A stretch of DNA of 64,000 bases from Hypericum androsaemum. Lineage: Eukaryota; Streptophyta; Magnoliopsida; Malpighiales; Hypericaceae. Below, piece after piece: positions 1 to 11,194 of this stretch; position 1 is the stretch's first letter, and each line of letters opens with the position of its first letter. A model generated the notes under the pieces. The model was not told where the DNA came from and did no database searches. It saw nothing but the letters and a program-made list of their open reading frames with translations. The stretch is taken from positions 14,979,619 to 15,043,618 of the forward strand of contig OZ023182.1 of the NCBI GenBank assembly GCA_963995505.1, written 5' to 3'. The position numbers and the translations under genes are program-made.

Positions 1-1359
1 CTACAAGTAATGGATTTGTCAATTCCAAACACGAGTTGGTTACTACAACGACTAAACTAGAAGATGATTTTAACAATAAAGGAAATAGTGGGCTTGGCAC
101 CAATGACACCTAGATAACCAAATGGCCTATGGGGTTTATTAAGTTCATGTTATGGTCTGGGTGTTTCTAAAGTAAGTAATTAACGCTCCCGCCATTAATT
201 AGTCTAAATTAATCATTAATTAAGCTTAGTTAAACTAATCGTGCTTCTGTGACTAATTAGCCATCTAATCTAACTAATTACCAATTATAACCATCACCAT
301 TTGGATAACTAACCACCTAATGAGATCCCTCATCAAAAGGCAACTAATTAACTAGTTAAATAGTCTATTAATCCTAACCCCTCCCAGTGATTAGCATTAA
401 TTATGTTCATAATCAAGGTGATCAAACAAGATTAAGTATTAAACTCATTAACTAGATCACAAACCTTAGCATTTTAACCCCACTAAACCATAGGCTAAAT
501 AGATGCCATCAAGGCACCAAACCCACTAATCAACTACACAACTAAACACATCCATTAAATAAAGCAAGTAAACTATGAACATAAAAGAGAGGGTTAAAAA
601 AAGCTCAAAATGATCTTCAAAGCTTCCAAAAATTTTCCTTCAAGTTCTCTACAAGCTTCAACAATGGTGAGCCAAGTTCTCTTCCAAAGAGAAAAGTGAG
701 TGGAGTGGGTGAGTGAGTTTAAGAAAATATCTAAGTTCTAAGAGTTGGCTTCCAAGGAAAGTCAATGAGGCTATTTATACAAAAATTTCCAACTCAAACT
801 AACTAAACTATTCCTAAAGTTCCAGCCAAGTAAAGCCATAGACAATCCCAAAATGGGCTCAAAATGGTTCATGAATTCCGGCCCATCTCGGCTAGGCAAG
901 TTCTCAGATTTGAAGTTTGATTTTAGATGCATTTTTCACCCTTTTAGACTCTGAATTTGAAGAAGACCATTAGAGACAAAGTTGTATCCACGGATGTCTT
1001 CTTTCCAGAAATGCCTCACTCGTCTCCATTGAACTTTGTAAGCAAAAGTTAACTTCATTTGAGTCGCTCGAGGTCAGTCTGCCTAATGTCGCCAAGGACC
1101 CGATCGTGCACCATTCTTCACGGCTGATCCAATCATCTTTGACATGATCCAAGGTGCACCAATATCCTCCTCGCATCTCCACAAAGTCTCCTAGCAATAA
1201 TCACGACTAAAACGCAATGAAAATCATAAGAACTACACTAAAATATTCAAAGCAAGAAATATGACATTACATCAATACATAACAAACAAAAACACTAGAA
1301 ATAACAGAAAACCAACACTAAAACATACATAGATGATAGAGTATTTCCGCACTCATCAA
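1..1359 (-). mobile_element. Ty3-gypsy-like LTR, minus orientation (left end outside window)
   Basis: Read on the minus strand, the sequence starts at 1359 with TGATGAGTGCGGAAATACTC, a terminus I recognise as typical of plant gypsy-type LTRs. It continues to a TATA-like box (GTATAAATAG, complement of 771-780), as expected for an LTR promoter. The only open frame (970-1197, minus) resembles no family and is probably LTR sequence. The outer part (1-590) is rich in TAATTA-type motifs and shows no gene. The other LTR end and the internal region are not in the window, so the class rests on the terminus and the TATA box only. Sequence to the right of 1359 is an unrelated copia pol, so the junction looks like an insertion boundary. 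Confidence 0.45.
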
Positions 1360-1435
1360 GCATTGTGTCATTGGAAAATAAAAGAGAGTGAGCTTTTCGA
1401 GAGGTGGCAGGTCCCTGAAGGAGTAAAAGCTTGAG

Positions 1436-2272
1436 TTGGTCTACAGTGATTTGTGGTGGCCGGCATCAATGACATCCTTGGGTGGTGCGTCATATTACAT
1501 GACCGTCATTGATGATTCCACAAGAAAGGTATGGATTTACTTTCTGAAACATAAGTATGGTGCCTTCGACGCCTTCAGAAAGTGGAAAGCTCTAGTTGAG
1601 AAAGAGATAGGTCTTAAGGTGAAGTGCTTGAGATCAGATAATGGCAGAGAGTACGAGCTCCAAGAGTTCAATGAGTACTGTGTAGCGAATGGGATGCGCA
1701 TGGAGAAGACAGTAGCTGGAACCCCCCAGCAGAATGGCATCGCTGAGAGGATGAACAAGACACTCAATGAGAGGGCCAGGGCCATGAGATTGAAGTGTGG
1801 ACTACCGAAGATATTTTGGACGGATGCAGTCAACACTGCTACATTCTAGATCAATAAAGGGCCATCAGCTCCTTTGGAGAATGAGATTCCGGAGGTGGCT
1901 TGGAGTGGTAAGGAGGTTGATCTTTCTTATCTTCGTGTATTTGGTTGTATTAGGTATGTTCATATTAATGCAGCTGAGAGGAGCAAGCTGGATGCCAAGT
2001 CCATGAAGTGTACGTTTATTGGGTATGGAGGAGATAATTTTGGCTTTAGATTTTGGGACGAGGGAAGTTGTAAGGTCATTCGGAGTCGAGATGTCATATT
2101 CAATGAGAAGGTGTTGTACAAAGACAGGGGGAGAGCATCTGATGCAGAGGGTTCTAGCAGTGAGATGGTCGAGTTAGACATCTCGAACTTGGGTGGGAGC
2201 AAGAAAGTACTGAATGGCCAGGGGGCCGAGGAGGAGTCAGAACCAAGTTTTCCACTGAAAATGGTTTCGTAG
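1436..2272 (+). pseudogene. Copia integrase core and C-terminal part (broken)
   Basis: This encodes the retroviral-type integrase core that joins element cDNA to host DNA. All three catalytic acidic residues can be placed: D in YSDLWWPAS near the start, D in CLRSDNGREYE, and E in NGIAERMNKTLNERAR. A TAG stop at 1847-1849, in the frame that continues into INKGPSAPLE, separates the core from the downstream stretch at 1874-2272, which has the usual copia sequence YLRVFGCIRYVHI and FIGYGGDNFGFRFWD. The frame before 1436 carries further stops between CVIGK and KLELVYSDL. Family identity is certain; it is a dead copy. Confidence 0.85.
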
Positions 2273-3602
2273 CAGAGATCTACTAGACAGTGTGGGTCGG
2301 CGGACAGGTATTCGCCTGCTAACTATTATCTCCTTTTGACAGATGGAGGAGAACCACAGGATTTTGCAGAAGCACAGCGGAGTAAGCCGGTGCACAAGTG
2401 GAAGTTTGCCATGGATGACGAGATGGAGTCATTGAGGAGTAATGAGACTTGGGAACTAGTCCAACTCCCATAAGGCAAGAAGGTACTGCATAACAAATGG
2501 GTTTATAGAATTATGCAAGAGGCGGACGGCACATAATGTTACAAGGCGAGACTGGTTGTGAAGGGATATTAGCAGAAATATGGTATTAATTTTACCGATG
2601 TTTATACTCCTGTTGTGAAGCTAACCACTATTCGAATGGTGTTGAGTATGCTAGCTGCAGAGAATCTGATGTTAGAGAAGATGGATGTGAAGACAGCCTT
2701 TCTCCATAGTGATCTAGAGGAAGAGATTTACATGGAACGACCAAAAGGGTACTTGTCAGAAGGTAACAATAGACTTATGTGCAGGTTAAGGAAGAGCTTG
2801 TATGGATTCATGCATAAAATATAGTTTGTGCGCTGTGAGGCAGACCATTGCTGTTACTTCAAGAGGTTTGACAATAGTTATATCATCCTCCTACTTTATG
2901 TTGATGATATGTTAATAGCTGGCTCGAGTACTAGAGAAGTGAGCAAGGTGAAGAAGCAATTGTTTGAGAGATTTGCCATGAAGGATTTAGGTGAGGCTAA
3001 GCAGATCCTAGGGATAAGGATTGAGTGAGACAAAGTAGCAGGGAAGCTGTTTCTCTAGCAGGCTAACTATATCAAGAAGGTGTTAGAGAGGAAGAGCTTG
3101 TATGGATTCATGCACGAAATATAGTTTGTGCGCTGTAAGGCAGACCATTGCTGTTACTTCAAGAGGTTTGACAATAGTTATATCATCCTCCTACTTTATG
3201 TCGATGATATGTTGATAGCAGGCTCGAGTGCTAGAGAAGTGAGCAAGGTGAAGAAGAAAATCTTGTATGGATTCATGCACGAAATATAGTTTGTGCGCTG
3301 TGTGCAGGTTGAGGAAGAGCTTGTATGGATTCATGCACGAAATATAGTTTGTGTATTGTGAGGCAGACCATTGTTATTACTTCAAGAGGTTTGACAATAG
3401 TTATATCATCCTCCTACTTCATGTTGATGATATGTTGATAGCAGGCTCGAGTGCTAGAAAAGTGAGCAAGGTGAAGAAGCAATTGTCTGAGAGATTTGCC
3501 ATGAAGGATTTAGGTGAGGCTAAGCAGATCCTATGGATGAGGATTGAGTGAGACAAAGTAGCAGGGAAGCTGTTTCTCTAGCAGGCTAACTATATCAAGA
3601 AG
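2273..3602 (+). pseudogene. Copia reverse transcriptase, internally triplicated and broken
   Basis: The frame after 2272 continues as degenerate RT sequence with stops. At 2615-2824 the N-terminal RT palm is clear (KMDVKTAFLHSDLEEEIYME, then CRLRKSLYGF). The catalytic YVDD box follows at about 2898-2910 (LLLYVDDMLIAGSS). This segment is repeated: LLYVDD returns at about 3190-3200, and LLHVDD at about 3415-3430 with Y changed to H. The element CTTGTATGGATTCATGCA occurs four times (about 2797, 3097, 3262, 3320). Stop codons interrupt each copy. The arrangement is tandem duplication inside a dead element, not separate genes. Confidence 0.85.
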
Positions 3603-4436
3603 GTGTTGGAGATGTTCAGCATCCAGAAAGCCAAACCTATGAGTACACCCTTGGGTGGACACTTTAAGCTGTATAACAAGGATTCGCCTAAGAGTGAGGC
3701 GGAGAAGGCTCAGATGAAGAAGACTCATTTTGCATCAGGAGTGGGGAGCTTGATGTATGCTATGGTCTGTACAAGGCCAGACATCGCACAAGCGGTGGGA
3801 GTGGTGAGCATGTACATGAGCAATCCAGGCAAGCAGTATTGGTTGGCAGTAAAGTGGATCCTATGGTACTTGAGAGGTACTACTGAGAAGGCCCTATGCT
3901 TCCAGGGTAGTGAAGTAAAGCTGGCAGGATATGTTGATGCAGACTTGGGGTCCAGTGACCTTGATGGGAGAAGAAGCACTATAGGGTATGTGTTCACGCT
4001 GGGAGGGACAGCGATCTCCTGGGCTTCAAAGTTGCAAAAGATAGTGGCTTTGTCAACTGTAGAAAGTGAGTATGTGGCAGTGACAGAAGCGAGCAAAAAG
4101 ATGGTATGGTTACAGAATTTCTTGTGTAAGTTAGGGAAAGAGCAGAAGGACAGTATACTCCACAGTGACAGTTAAAATGCGATTCACTTGGCAAAGAATT
4201 CTGATGTTTACTCAAGGACTAAGCACATTGAGTTGAGGTATCACTATATACGGCATCTTTTGGAAAAGAAGATCTTACAACTTGAGAAGATTAAAGGAAG
4301 CGTGAATCCTGCAGATATGTTGACCAAGGTGGTTGCGTTGGAGAAGCTGAATCTAAACATGGCTTCAGTTGGCCTAGTGAACGGAGAAGAGGCCTGGCGT
4401 GCCAAACACAGTGAGAGGTCATCTAGTGAAGAGTGA
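3603..4436 (+). pseudogene. Copia RT C-terminus and RNase H (broken)
   Basis: The stretch 3603-4175 carries the conserved copia sequence from the end of RT through RNase H: VGSLMYAMVCTRPDIAQAVG, LRGTTEKALCF, YVDADLGSSDLDGRRSTIGY and WASKLQKIVALSTVESEYVA. A TAA at 4173-4175 breaks the frame; the sequence resumes as AIHLAKNSDVYSRTKHIELRYHYIR and ends at 4436 with GSVNPADMLTKVV. The DAD, E and D residues expected in RNase H are present. It is a degenerate copy of the element's C-terminal domain. Confidence 0.88.
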
Positions 4437-4475
4437 CAAGTGACAAGTAATGAGGTCAGTCTCCAGGTGGAAGAT

Positions 4476-4944
4476 TGTTGGGTTATGAAGCCTATTTGTA
4501 ACTCGAGAAAGGCATTAGATGATCAAATGAAGATCACGCAAGAGTACGAACAACTGCTAAGTGAATGGCATGCGAAAGATGAAGTTCATGAAGGCCCCAG
4601 CTGCCGCTAGGGGCCTAGCCCTCGCTGGGGGGGAGAAACAGAATGTTGGAAATCTAAGGACCCAGTAGCAGCTAGGTGTCCGGTTCAGCCTTAATTTCAT
4701 TTCCTGTTTTGATCTGTTTCGACTTGTAAACCTAATGTAGGGTTGCTCCTCTATAAATACCCATGTAAAGGCGCGTCCTATATGCGACAAAAAGTGTAGT
4801 ACTCACAAGAAACCTAGTGGAAAGACCCTGGCTTGGCACGCCCCCAAACGTAGACATTCTTGTCGAACTGGGTGACCAAATAGCTCATGTTCTTTGTTTC
4901 AATTTCATTCTTTGTGATTGCTGGCCTATTATTGTTTTCCAACA
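4476..4944 (+). repeat. 3' LTR of the copia element
   Basis: The LTR starts TGTTGGG directly after the purine tract and ends CCAACA at 4944, so it has the TG...CA ends and a short terminal inverted repeat (TGTTGG/CCAACA). A TATA-like box (CTATAAATACCC) lies near 4751. It is distantly related to the solo LTR at 32539-33319: both have CTATAAATACCCAT and a GTCGAACTGGGTGACCAAAT-like block. Length is about 469 bp. The 5-bp target duplication cannot be checked because the 5' end is missing. Confidence 0.8.
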
Positions 4945-6001
4945 TTAGTGAGGACTAATGGAGATTGAATTTCAAACGTAATCAGCAGTTACCAAATCTG
5001 GTCCGTGATCACAACCTTGGCAATATTTACCTTCGTGACTTGGCGCCTCCTAATCAATCCTGGAACGGTAACAGCTGGTCATAACCATTCTTGCATTTCA
5101 GCCACAAGATCAACTTACCATATTGTATGGAATCATCTTTATAACTGAAATGTACAACAAACTCTATATATGTACGTAGTGAGATATCAATAAAATTGTA
5201 CAAATATGAACACACTTTAAATGGTATCAGAGCTTCCCTCTTGAACAAAAAATTGGTACTAGTTATTTCTGAAGACATACCAAACATATATGCCAAGAAC
5301 ACTAACTCTTCTCTCTCCCACCCAAGCCCTCTTGCTATCTCTGAGAAGCTCACGGCAAGCAATTACCTCTTGTGGTGCGCCCATATGGAGCCAATGCTAT
5401 GGACCTATGATCTGTTTGATCATGTCGACGACAATTCTCCTCCTCCCTCTAAGTTTCTTTCCGGACCAGATGGCGCCCGACCACTACCCTGAACCTTGCG
5501 TATTTACCATGGTTCAAGCAGGATTAGAAAACCAAATCATGGCTAATCTTCTCTGTCATTGGTACTGTACTCATGCAGTTCGTCAGCTGCGCAACTGCCA
5601 AAGAGATTTGGGATCGTCTCTATCAATCCTACGGTGCTGATTCGAAGGGGCGTCTCCAACACCTCAAGAACGACTTCTACAACCTCAAGAAGGGCAACGA
5701 CAATGTAGAGACATACCTTCAACACGCTCGGAGTATCAATGACAAGCTTGCTGTAATGGGCGAGGGCTTCTCTAAAAAAGATTTGGTGGAACGAATCATC
5801 CATAGCCTTAGCGATGACTATAGTCCATTTACCCTGTCGGTAGAGGCACGGTCGGACTACCTATCATTTGAAGACATTCACAGGATGTTACTAAGTGAGG
5901 AACTCAGCCTCAACCACACCTCACCGACGGTAGCCCTTGTCCCTTCCGTCAACTATGGAGCCAAGACAAGCTCGAGGGACTGCGACAGCAGAGGAGAATA
6001 A
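4945..6001 (+). mobile_element. Second Ty1-copia fragment: 5' LTR end, primer-binding site, gag
   Basis: TGGTATCAGAGC at 5222-5233 matches the initiator-Met tRNA primer-binding site of plant copia elements. The sequence just upstream, with a TATA-like CTCTATATATG near 5162, is then the end of a 5' LTR whose start I could not place. Downstream is gag, split over frames: LTASNYLLWCAHMEPMLWTY (5351 onward) and then 5573-6001, which is a clear UBN2-type gag domain (ATAKEIWDRLYQSYGADSKG, LQHLKNDFYNLKKGNDNVET). The frame stops at 6001 before any zinc knuckle, protease or pol. It is a 5' remnant, probably left after deletion of the rest. Confidence 0.75.
5222..5233 (+). other. tRNA-iMet primer-binding site of the second copia
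   Basis: The 12-mer TGGTATCAGAGC is complementary to the 3' end of plant initiator methionine tRNA and marks the start of minus-strand DNA synthesis in copia elements. It lies about 8 bases after a possible LTR end (ACA near 5211-5213). Confidence 0.8.
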
Positions 6002-6772
6002 GAGTTCTTGGGAAAGACCATGAATTGTATCTTCATGGCAGAGGAGAACTGTTCCTCGACATGAATTGTATTGAGTTGGGCCTTCCGTAAATTCTTATTT
6101 TTCTATCTATTTATTGACACTTAGCCAAAAGAGAACAATAGTTCTAAGACAATAGTCATACGGTAGACCAGCTATCAACAACAAACACAAACACATTAGG
6201 GATCACCTTATATTTTGAAAATAATAAAATTTTGACTAATTACATTAGACTTTAGTATTTTGTTTATTAGTGGATGTTGTTTCAGGTGGAAAGTGTTCTT
6301 GATACAATCTCAGGACCAAATATTTTTGGAGGATTTATCAGTTTGTTATTTTGTCTTGAAGTACTTATTTCGTTATATTCGCTAGATCGAATAATTCGAT
6401 ATTGAGATAATATAATAAGGTCTTGGTATTGCTTCCTACCTCCTCACAATTTTTTAAAGGATCTTACACAAGCCGGATTCAGTGCTGCTGGGCGAATATG
6501 ACAACTGGCCCATACAACGGCACATCATCCCAGCAGCACATAAATCCTAACGACATATTATCTCAACGGCACAAAATCCCAACGTTACATCGATTTTCAA
6601 AAGTCAAAGCCATATTTCGTGTATATCGTAAAGTTTTCTTTCCAAAAATATATTATAATAGCAAAAATTTCAAACGAGTCAAAAGTTATGGTCCATCAAA
6701 ATATTTATTTAAAAAAAAATCTAATGCACGCGTCAGACCTGCAGTATGGTATTGCAAGACCTGCATTATCAG
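6002..6772. other. Intergenic, no gene seen
   Basis: AT-rich DNA between the copia gag remnant and the hAT-type MITE. The open frames here (6423-6782 and 6619-6837) lack any family signature and the first runs into the MITE. Confidence 0.6.
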
Positions 6773-7442
6773 TAGGGGTTAGGGCGTTGCGATTTTACGG
6801 TGTGCGATCAAAATGTGAAACCGCAACACACTTTTAAAAAAGCTAAAAACTCGTACCGACGTTGTGGCGGTTTAATGCAGAATCGTATGTGTCGCAGTGT
6901 CGGGTACAATATTGCTGTGTTTGCGGTGTAATGGTTTAAAAGTCCATTTAAGAAAAAAATTAAAGCCCATCTATTTCCGTATTTCGACCCAAAACCGAAC
7001 TCTAATAGCAATGGTGGCCTATACAATAAAAACCGAACACTATAGCAAGGTTGGCCTTTACAAGAAAAATAAAACATAATAGCTTTAGTAAATATCAAGG
7101 CTGTCCCAATATTAAAACAAAAATTACATAATCTGAATTCTGAAACGACAATACAACACTCACACATTAAAAATTGTATGAGTACATAATCTGTGAAGAG
7201 TACATACACGGCTACCGATTTAACCAGGAGATATTGCTGTTATGTACTTCAAACTACATATCTTTCCCTTATGAAGTGTATATACTCGGTGTCGCGGTGC
7301 ATTACTAAAGATACACCACAACCGTACTGATTAATGTTGTGCAGTTTGGTACCGTTTCAAAGTTGCGGTTTGGTTATTTTCGGTATACAGTTGTGCAGGT
7401 TTGCAGTATGGCAGTGTTTTTGAGGTTTCGTGCTCACCCTTA
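6773..7442. mobile_element. Non-autonomous hAT-type element (MITE-like)
   Basis: The left end reads TAGGGGTTAGGGC and the complement of the right end reads TAAGGGTGAGCAC, the TA(A/G)GGGTG-type end common in plant hAT elements. The flanks are ATTATCAG (6765-6772) and GTTATCAG (7443-7450), an 8-bp target duplication with one mismatch, the length hAT transposases make. The interior has many GCGGTTT/AAACCGC motifs in both orientations and no transposase. Length is 670 bp. Confidence 0.6.
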
Positions 7443-8055
7443 GTTATCAGTACCCAATCGGGTTCCGGATTTTCAAAGGGATAAGTAATGAGTTCGAGGA
7501 TGAGTTTTTTTTTGGGTTAAATATCTAATTTATAATTTTAAATAGGCTTATGAGTATTTTTTTTGACTTTAGCCGGCCAAAAAATTACTAAAATATAGAT
7601 TCCGAGATTAATTAATTAATTTGTAAAGTACATAAAATTAATCAATATCAAATTATACCGATTAATCAAATTTTTAGAATATTATAAACTTTATCACAAT
7701 TTGCCCAATGATTTCATGGCAGGCGCTCTTTTTTTTTTGTGAGATTTAAATTGTTTCCACAATTTCGGATCTTAGACGGTCATGGGATTCGATCCTCCCA
7801 CCTTATGCTTAAGAATTAACACCGTATCCATCAGAATATATATGAGTTGGTCACACTGAGAAGTAGGTTTATTTTTTGGGAAAAAAAAGAACTTAAACTC
7901 CATAAACCCTTCAATCTTCTAAACCCAGCCACCCCCGGAGCCCCCCGCTATATATAGTTGTCAACGCCGCCGCCGCCGCCGCCGCTACTATTCATTGGGA
8001 TTACCCGAACTCGAATTTCGGATAGTTTAGAATTCGGGAAGTCTTCTTTCGGCCA
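7443..8055 (+). promoter_or_regulatory. Upstream region and 5' leader of the NOL9-like gene
   Basis: AT-rich upstream DNA contains a minus-strand SINE-like piece near 7762-7855 (a GGGATTCGATCCTCCCACC box). The proximal part has CTATATATAG near 7949 as a possible TATA element and a (GCC)n run at about 7968-7985 in the presumed leader, followed by the start ATG at 8056 in the context GGCCAATGGCT. Confidence 0.45.
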
Positions 8056-11000
8056 ATGGCTACCAACTCCGAGGCGGAAGACCCGTCACCGTCTATATAC
8101 ATACCGGACGACTGGTCGGCGGCCGCAGACGCCATAAGAGCTCACTCCCCCTGCTCACATCGACCTCCTGTTGCCCTAATTTGTGGCCCCAAAAACTCCG
8201 GCAAGACCACCTTCTCCCGATACCTCGTTAACATTCTCTTGCAAAGGTTATCACTTTTTTCGTCTATTTCTTTCTAGTTTGTAGTCTGAATCGGGTAAAG
8301 ATGGAGAATTTAGAGTGCATTGGGTTGTTGTGTGAACTGGGTTCTGCATAGTTTTCGGGTTATTGCTTCTTTCGGAAATTGGCTGATTAGTTGAGTTGGG
8401 TTCTTGTAAAAAAGCTCTTCAAAGTTGAAACCTTGGTGTGGAGATGTTAGCAATTTGTCTCTTGCAAAGGTTATCACTGTTCTTCAGCTTTTTTGTCTAT
8501 TTCTTTCTAGTTTGTAGTATGAATCGGGTAAAGATGGAGGCTTTAGAGTGCATTGGTTGGTTTTGTGAACTGGGTTCTGCTCAAAAGGCTGCGTAGCTCT
8601 CGCGTTGTTGCTTCTTTGGAGGATTGGCTGATTTGTTGAGTTGGGCTCTTGTAAAAAAGCTCTTCAAAGTTGATACCTTGGTGTGGAGATGTTATCAATT
8701 TGTTCTTCTGTTTTTGTTGGTTGTATGAACTGCACTTGGTTCGTGTTGTTCGTTTATGTAATCTTCTGTTTTGACTGTGTAAGCTCTGCAATGAATCATC
8801 CAGGTATAGAAAAGTGGGTTACTTGGATACAGATGCTGGACAGCCTGAGTTTACAGCTCCTGGTTTCTTGTCCTTCACTGTGGTTGACAATCAAACTTCA
8901 GGTACTTGCTTGTCAATATATTTTAAGACATCTAGCTCTGAAGAATTTTACTCCAATTAAACTGTTATAGCAGAACCTTCATTGTTCTTGTTTCGATTTT
9001 ACCCTTAAACAGATTTCACAATTCCATGCCTCACGAATCCAGAGAGGTATGAGCTAGGCAGTTTTTCGTGCTCAAGCACACAAACTTTCATGGCGCAGAC
9101 ACTCATTTTGTAAAATATTTTTGACATTTGGCTGACAGTTAATTCTGTTGTCTTCTTAGATGCTTTTTCTTTGGGGATATTGCCCCGAACAGGGATCCAT
9201 CGATGTACCTCAAGTACGGAACTACGCTATATGACTACTATCAAAATGAGTATTGCACCATTGGGAATAGTGGGAGCCTGGGAAAACGAGCATTGCCTCT
9301 TGTTGTGAATACATCTGGCTGGGTGAAAGGTTTTTCCTATTTCTTTTCTTGCCTTCTTTTTATCGTATCTGTATCCTCTACCATCTATACCGTAATACAT
9401 GCTGCTTTGTTACGAATCTATACCCCTTTTATCGTGTCCAGGTGTTGGTTATGATATTTTGGTGGGTATGGTGCGGCATATTGCTCCTACACATGTAGTC
9501 AAGATAAACACATCTTCTGAGTATAAGAATCTACCTGCCGGGAGATTTTGGTCTGATGATGATCAAGATGAAGAGGACTTAATAGAGATCAGCTCAGCAC
9601 TTAAAGACTCCTTCAACAGATCGTAAGTTTGATTAAAGATTAAGACTCCGAGTTTCATCTCCTGACTACTTGGATTTTCTATTGTTCCGTTTGTTTAAAG
9701 TGACATTGCACTAGATATGGCTCCTTATTAACATTTGGAGCACGGAGAGCATTAAACTTGTTTAGTTCTGTTGCCAATTATTTGATGGCTTGAGTTGTGG
9801 TCTTAATGGTAAACTTAACATTTTTGCATCTACAAGTGACTGCTCCTGCTTTCTTTTATTTGCGTTGGTTATGACTGCAGCCATTTTCTTCTATCATTGG
9901 GAACTTGATTTTTGTAACTCAAATTATTTCTTTTCTTTCTTTACTCCAACCATGTGTTAGGGTCCTTGTTCAAAAAGAATCGAGCCATCTGCGGGATACA
10001 AGAATAAAGGCATACTTCAGGCAGTGCTTTTCTCCTGACATGGACATAACTATGAACAAAGAGCTTGCCATTGCGCTTGCAGCTCATCCTCCCTATCAAG
10101 TTCCACTTTCATGCATCAAGATCAGACATCTTCATTGTCAGGTAGGTCTAGAGCACCATTTTCCCACTGCTGTTTAGAGCTTGATTTCTGTGACATATTT
10201 CTTTAATTTTCGGCAGTTGTGTTACAATCTTGTTGATTGCTGCTTTTCTAAATCTTCAATTGTTTATAGGTCCCAGATTCTGAAATGTTATATAGTCTGA
10301 ATGCTTCCATTGTTGGGTTGGCAGTTAGTTCAGACCAGCCTGCAAATTTACCTTGGTGTGTCGGACTAGGTATGTATCTCTCAGCAGCTGCCAAGCACTT
10401 TACATTCCCCCTTTGTGATTGACTTTGAAATATCGATCAAGTTGAGCCTCAAGCGATTCCTTCCTTCGGTCTGAATTCCATGATAACTGATAGTGTCACT
10501 GTTAGGGCTCTCAGATATTATTTACTACATTGATTTGATGTTTAAACAGGAATTGTTAGAGGAATTGACTCATCAAAAGGGTTGCTCTATATAATCACCC
10601 CAGTTGCACCGACCATACTGGAAAATGTCGATATGCTTCTGCAAGGGCTTATCCAGATTCCTACTTGCTTGTTGCAGGTAGTGATCACCCTACCATTACT
10701 TCTCTTTATTTGGGCTGTTTCATTGTCCTCTAATATATTTAATCTGTGAGTTTACCATTGTGTTGCAAATTTATGTGGTTAAAGTCATTTTTTGTTCCTT
10801 ATACCCAACGTTCTTTAGCACCAAAACTTAGGAAGGCATGTTTTAGTCTGAGCTCTTTGAGAGGAATGAATTATGTTGAGGCTCCTTTGACAATGATTCT
10901 ACCGTCATTGTCCATACGCTGGCGTTGACCCTAAAATGTTGTTGTTATCTGCGCTTGATGTATATGTTGCAGCTACTATTATTCCCTTTTTGGGCAAGCC

Positions 11001-11194
11001 CGAATCCTGTTGGATGGGAGATTGTTCCAGCAGTTCTTATTCCTGTTTTCTTATTAGCTCAAGCTGTCATCTACATCATGAAATTTATTTCAAGCACTCA
11101 TCCATTCCTGACCCGACTTTACGAATTGAATTTGTTTCAGTTTCGGGGATGCATGTCGCCGTACATGTCTACAAATGTTTTGCCTACGAATTAG
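8056..11194 (+). CDS. NOL9: NOL9/GRC3-type polynucleotide 5'-hydroxyl-kinase
   Basis: Predicted nucleolar RNA 5'-kinase of the Clp1/Grc3 family, which acts in pre-rRNA internal spacer processing. Nine exons: 8056-8246, 8804-8901, 9013-9046, 9160-9329, 9442-9622, 9961-10141, 10270-10369, 10550-10677, 11141-11194. They join in phase to 378 residues, close to plant homologues as I recall them. Residues 44-52 are the Walker A loop GPKNSGKTT; residues 70-80 (YLDTDAGQPEF) are the D-x-G-Q motif of the family. The middle (CFFFGDIAPNRDPSMYLKY) and end (GCMSPYMSTNVLPTN) are also typical of plant NOL9. The last exon is only 18 codons; its placement rests on that C-terminal similarity and on phase. Intron 1 holds a tandem copy of the exon-1 end and donor. 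The plant form is much shorter than the animal protein. Confidence 0.88.
8235..8702 (+). repeat. Tandem duplication covering the exon 1/intron 1 junction of NOL9
   Basis: Two direct copies, about 8235-8457 and 8458-8702, share long identical stretches such as GTCTATTTCTTTCTAGTTTG and AAAAAAGCTCTTCAAAGTTG. Each begins TCTCTTGCAAAGGTTATCACT, so the last 12 bases of exon 1 and the GT donor are present twice (8247 and 8470). Copies differ by small indels, so the event is not recent. Confidence 0.9.

Larger units (their letters stand above)
1360..4944 (+). mobile_element. Decayed Ty1-copia retrotransposon, 5'-truncated, with 3' LTR
   Basis: The order integrase, reverse transcriptase, RNase H, polypurine tract, LTR is the 3' part of a Ty1-copia element. 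It begins abruptly at 1360 inside the region before the integrase core, so gag, protease and the 5' LTR are missing here. The coding part has several stop codons and a rearranged RT and cannot make a working polyprotein. A purine-rich tract (4464-4475) precedes the 3' LTR. The 5' part may lie left of the window, beyond the gypsy-like LTR that abuts it. Confidence 0.85.

Noticed and set aside
5290..5640. 116-residue frame overlapping the copia gag
   Set aside because: Alternate frame of the gag region; the gag reading (LTASNYLLWCAHMEPMLWTY) is the recognisable one.
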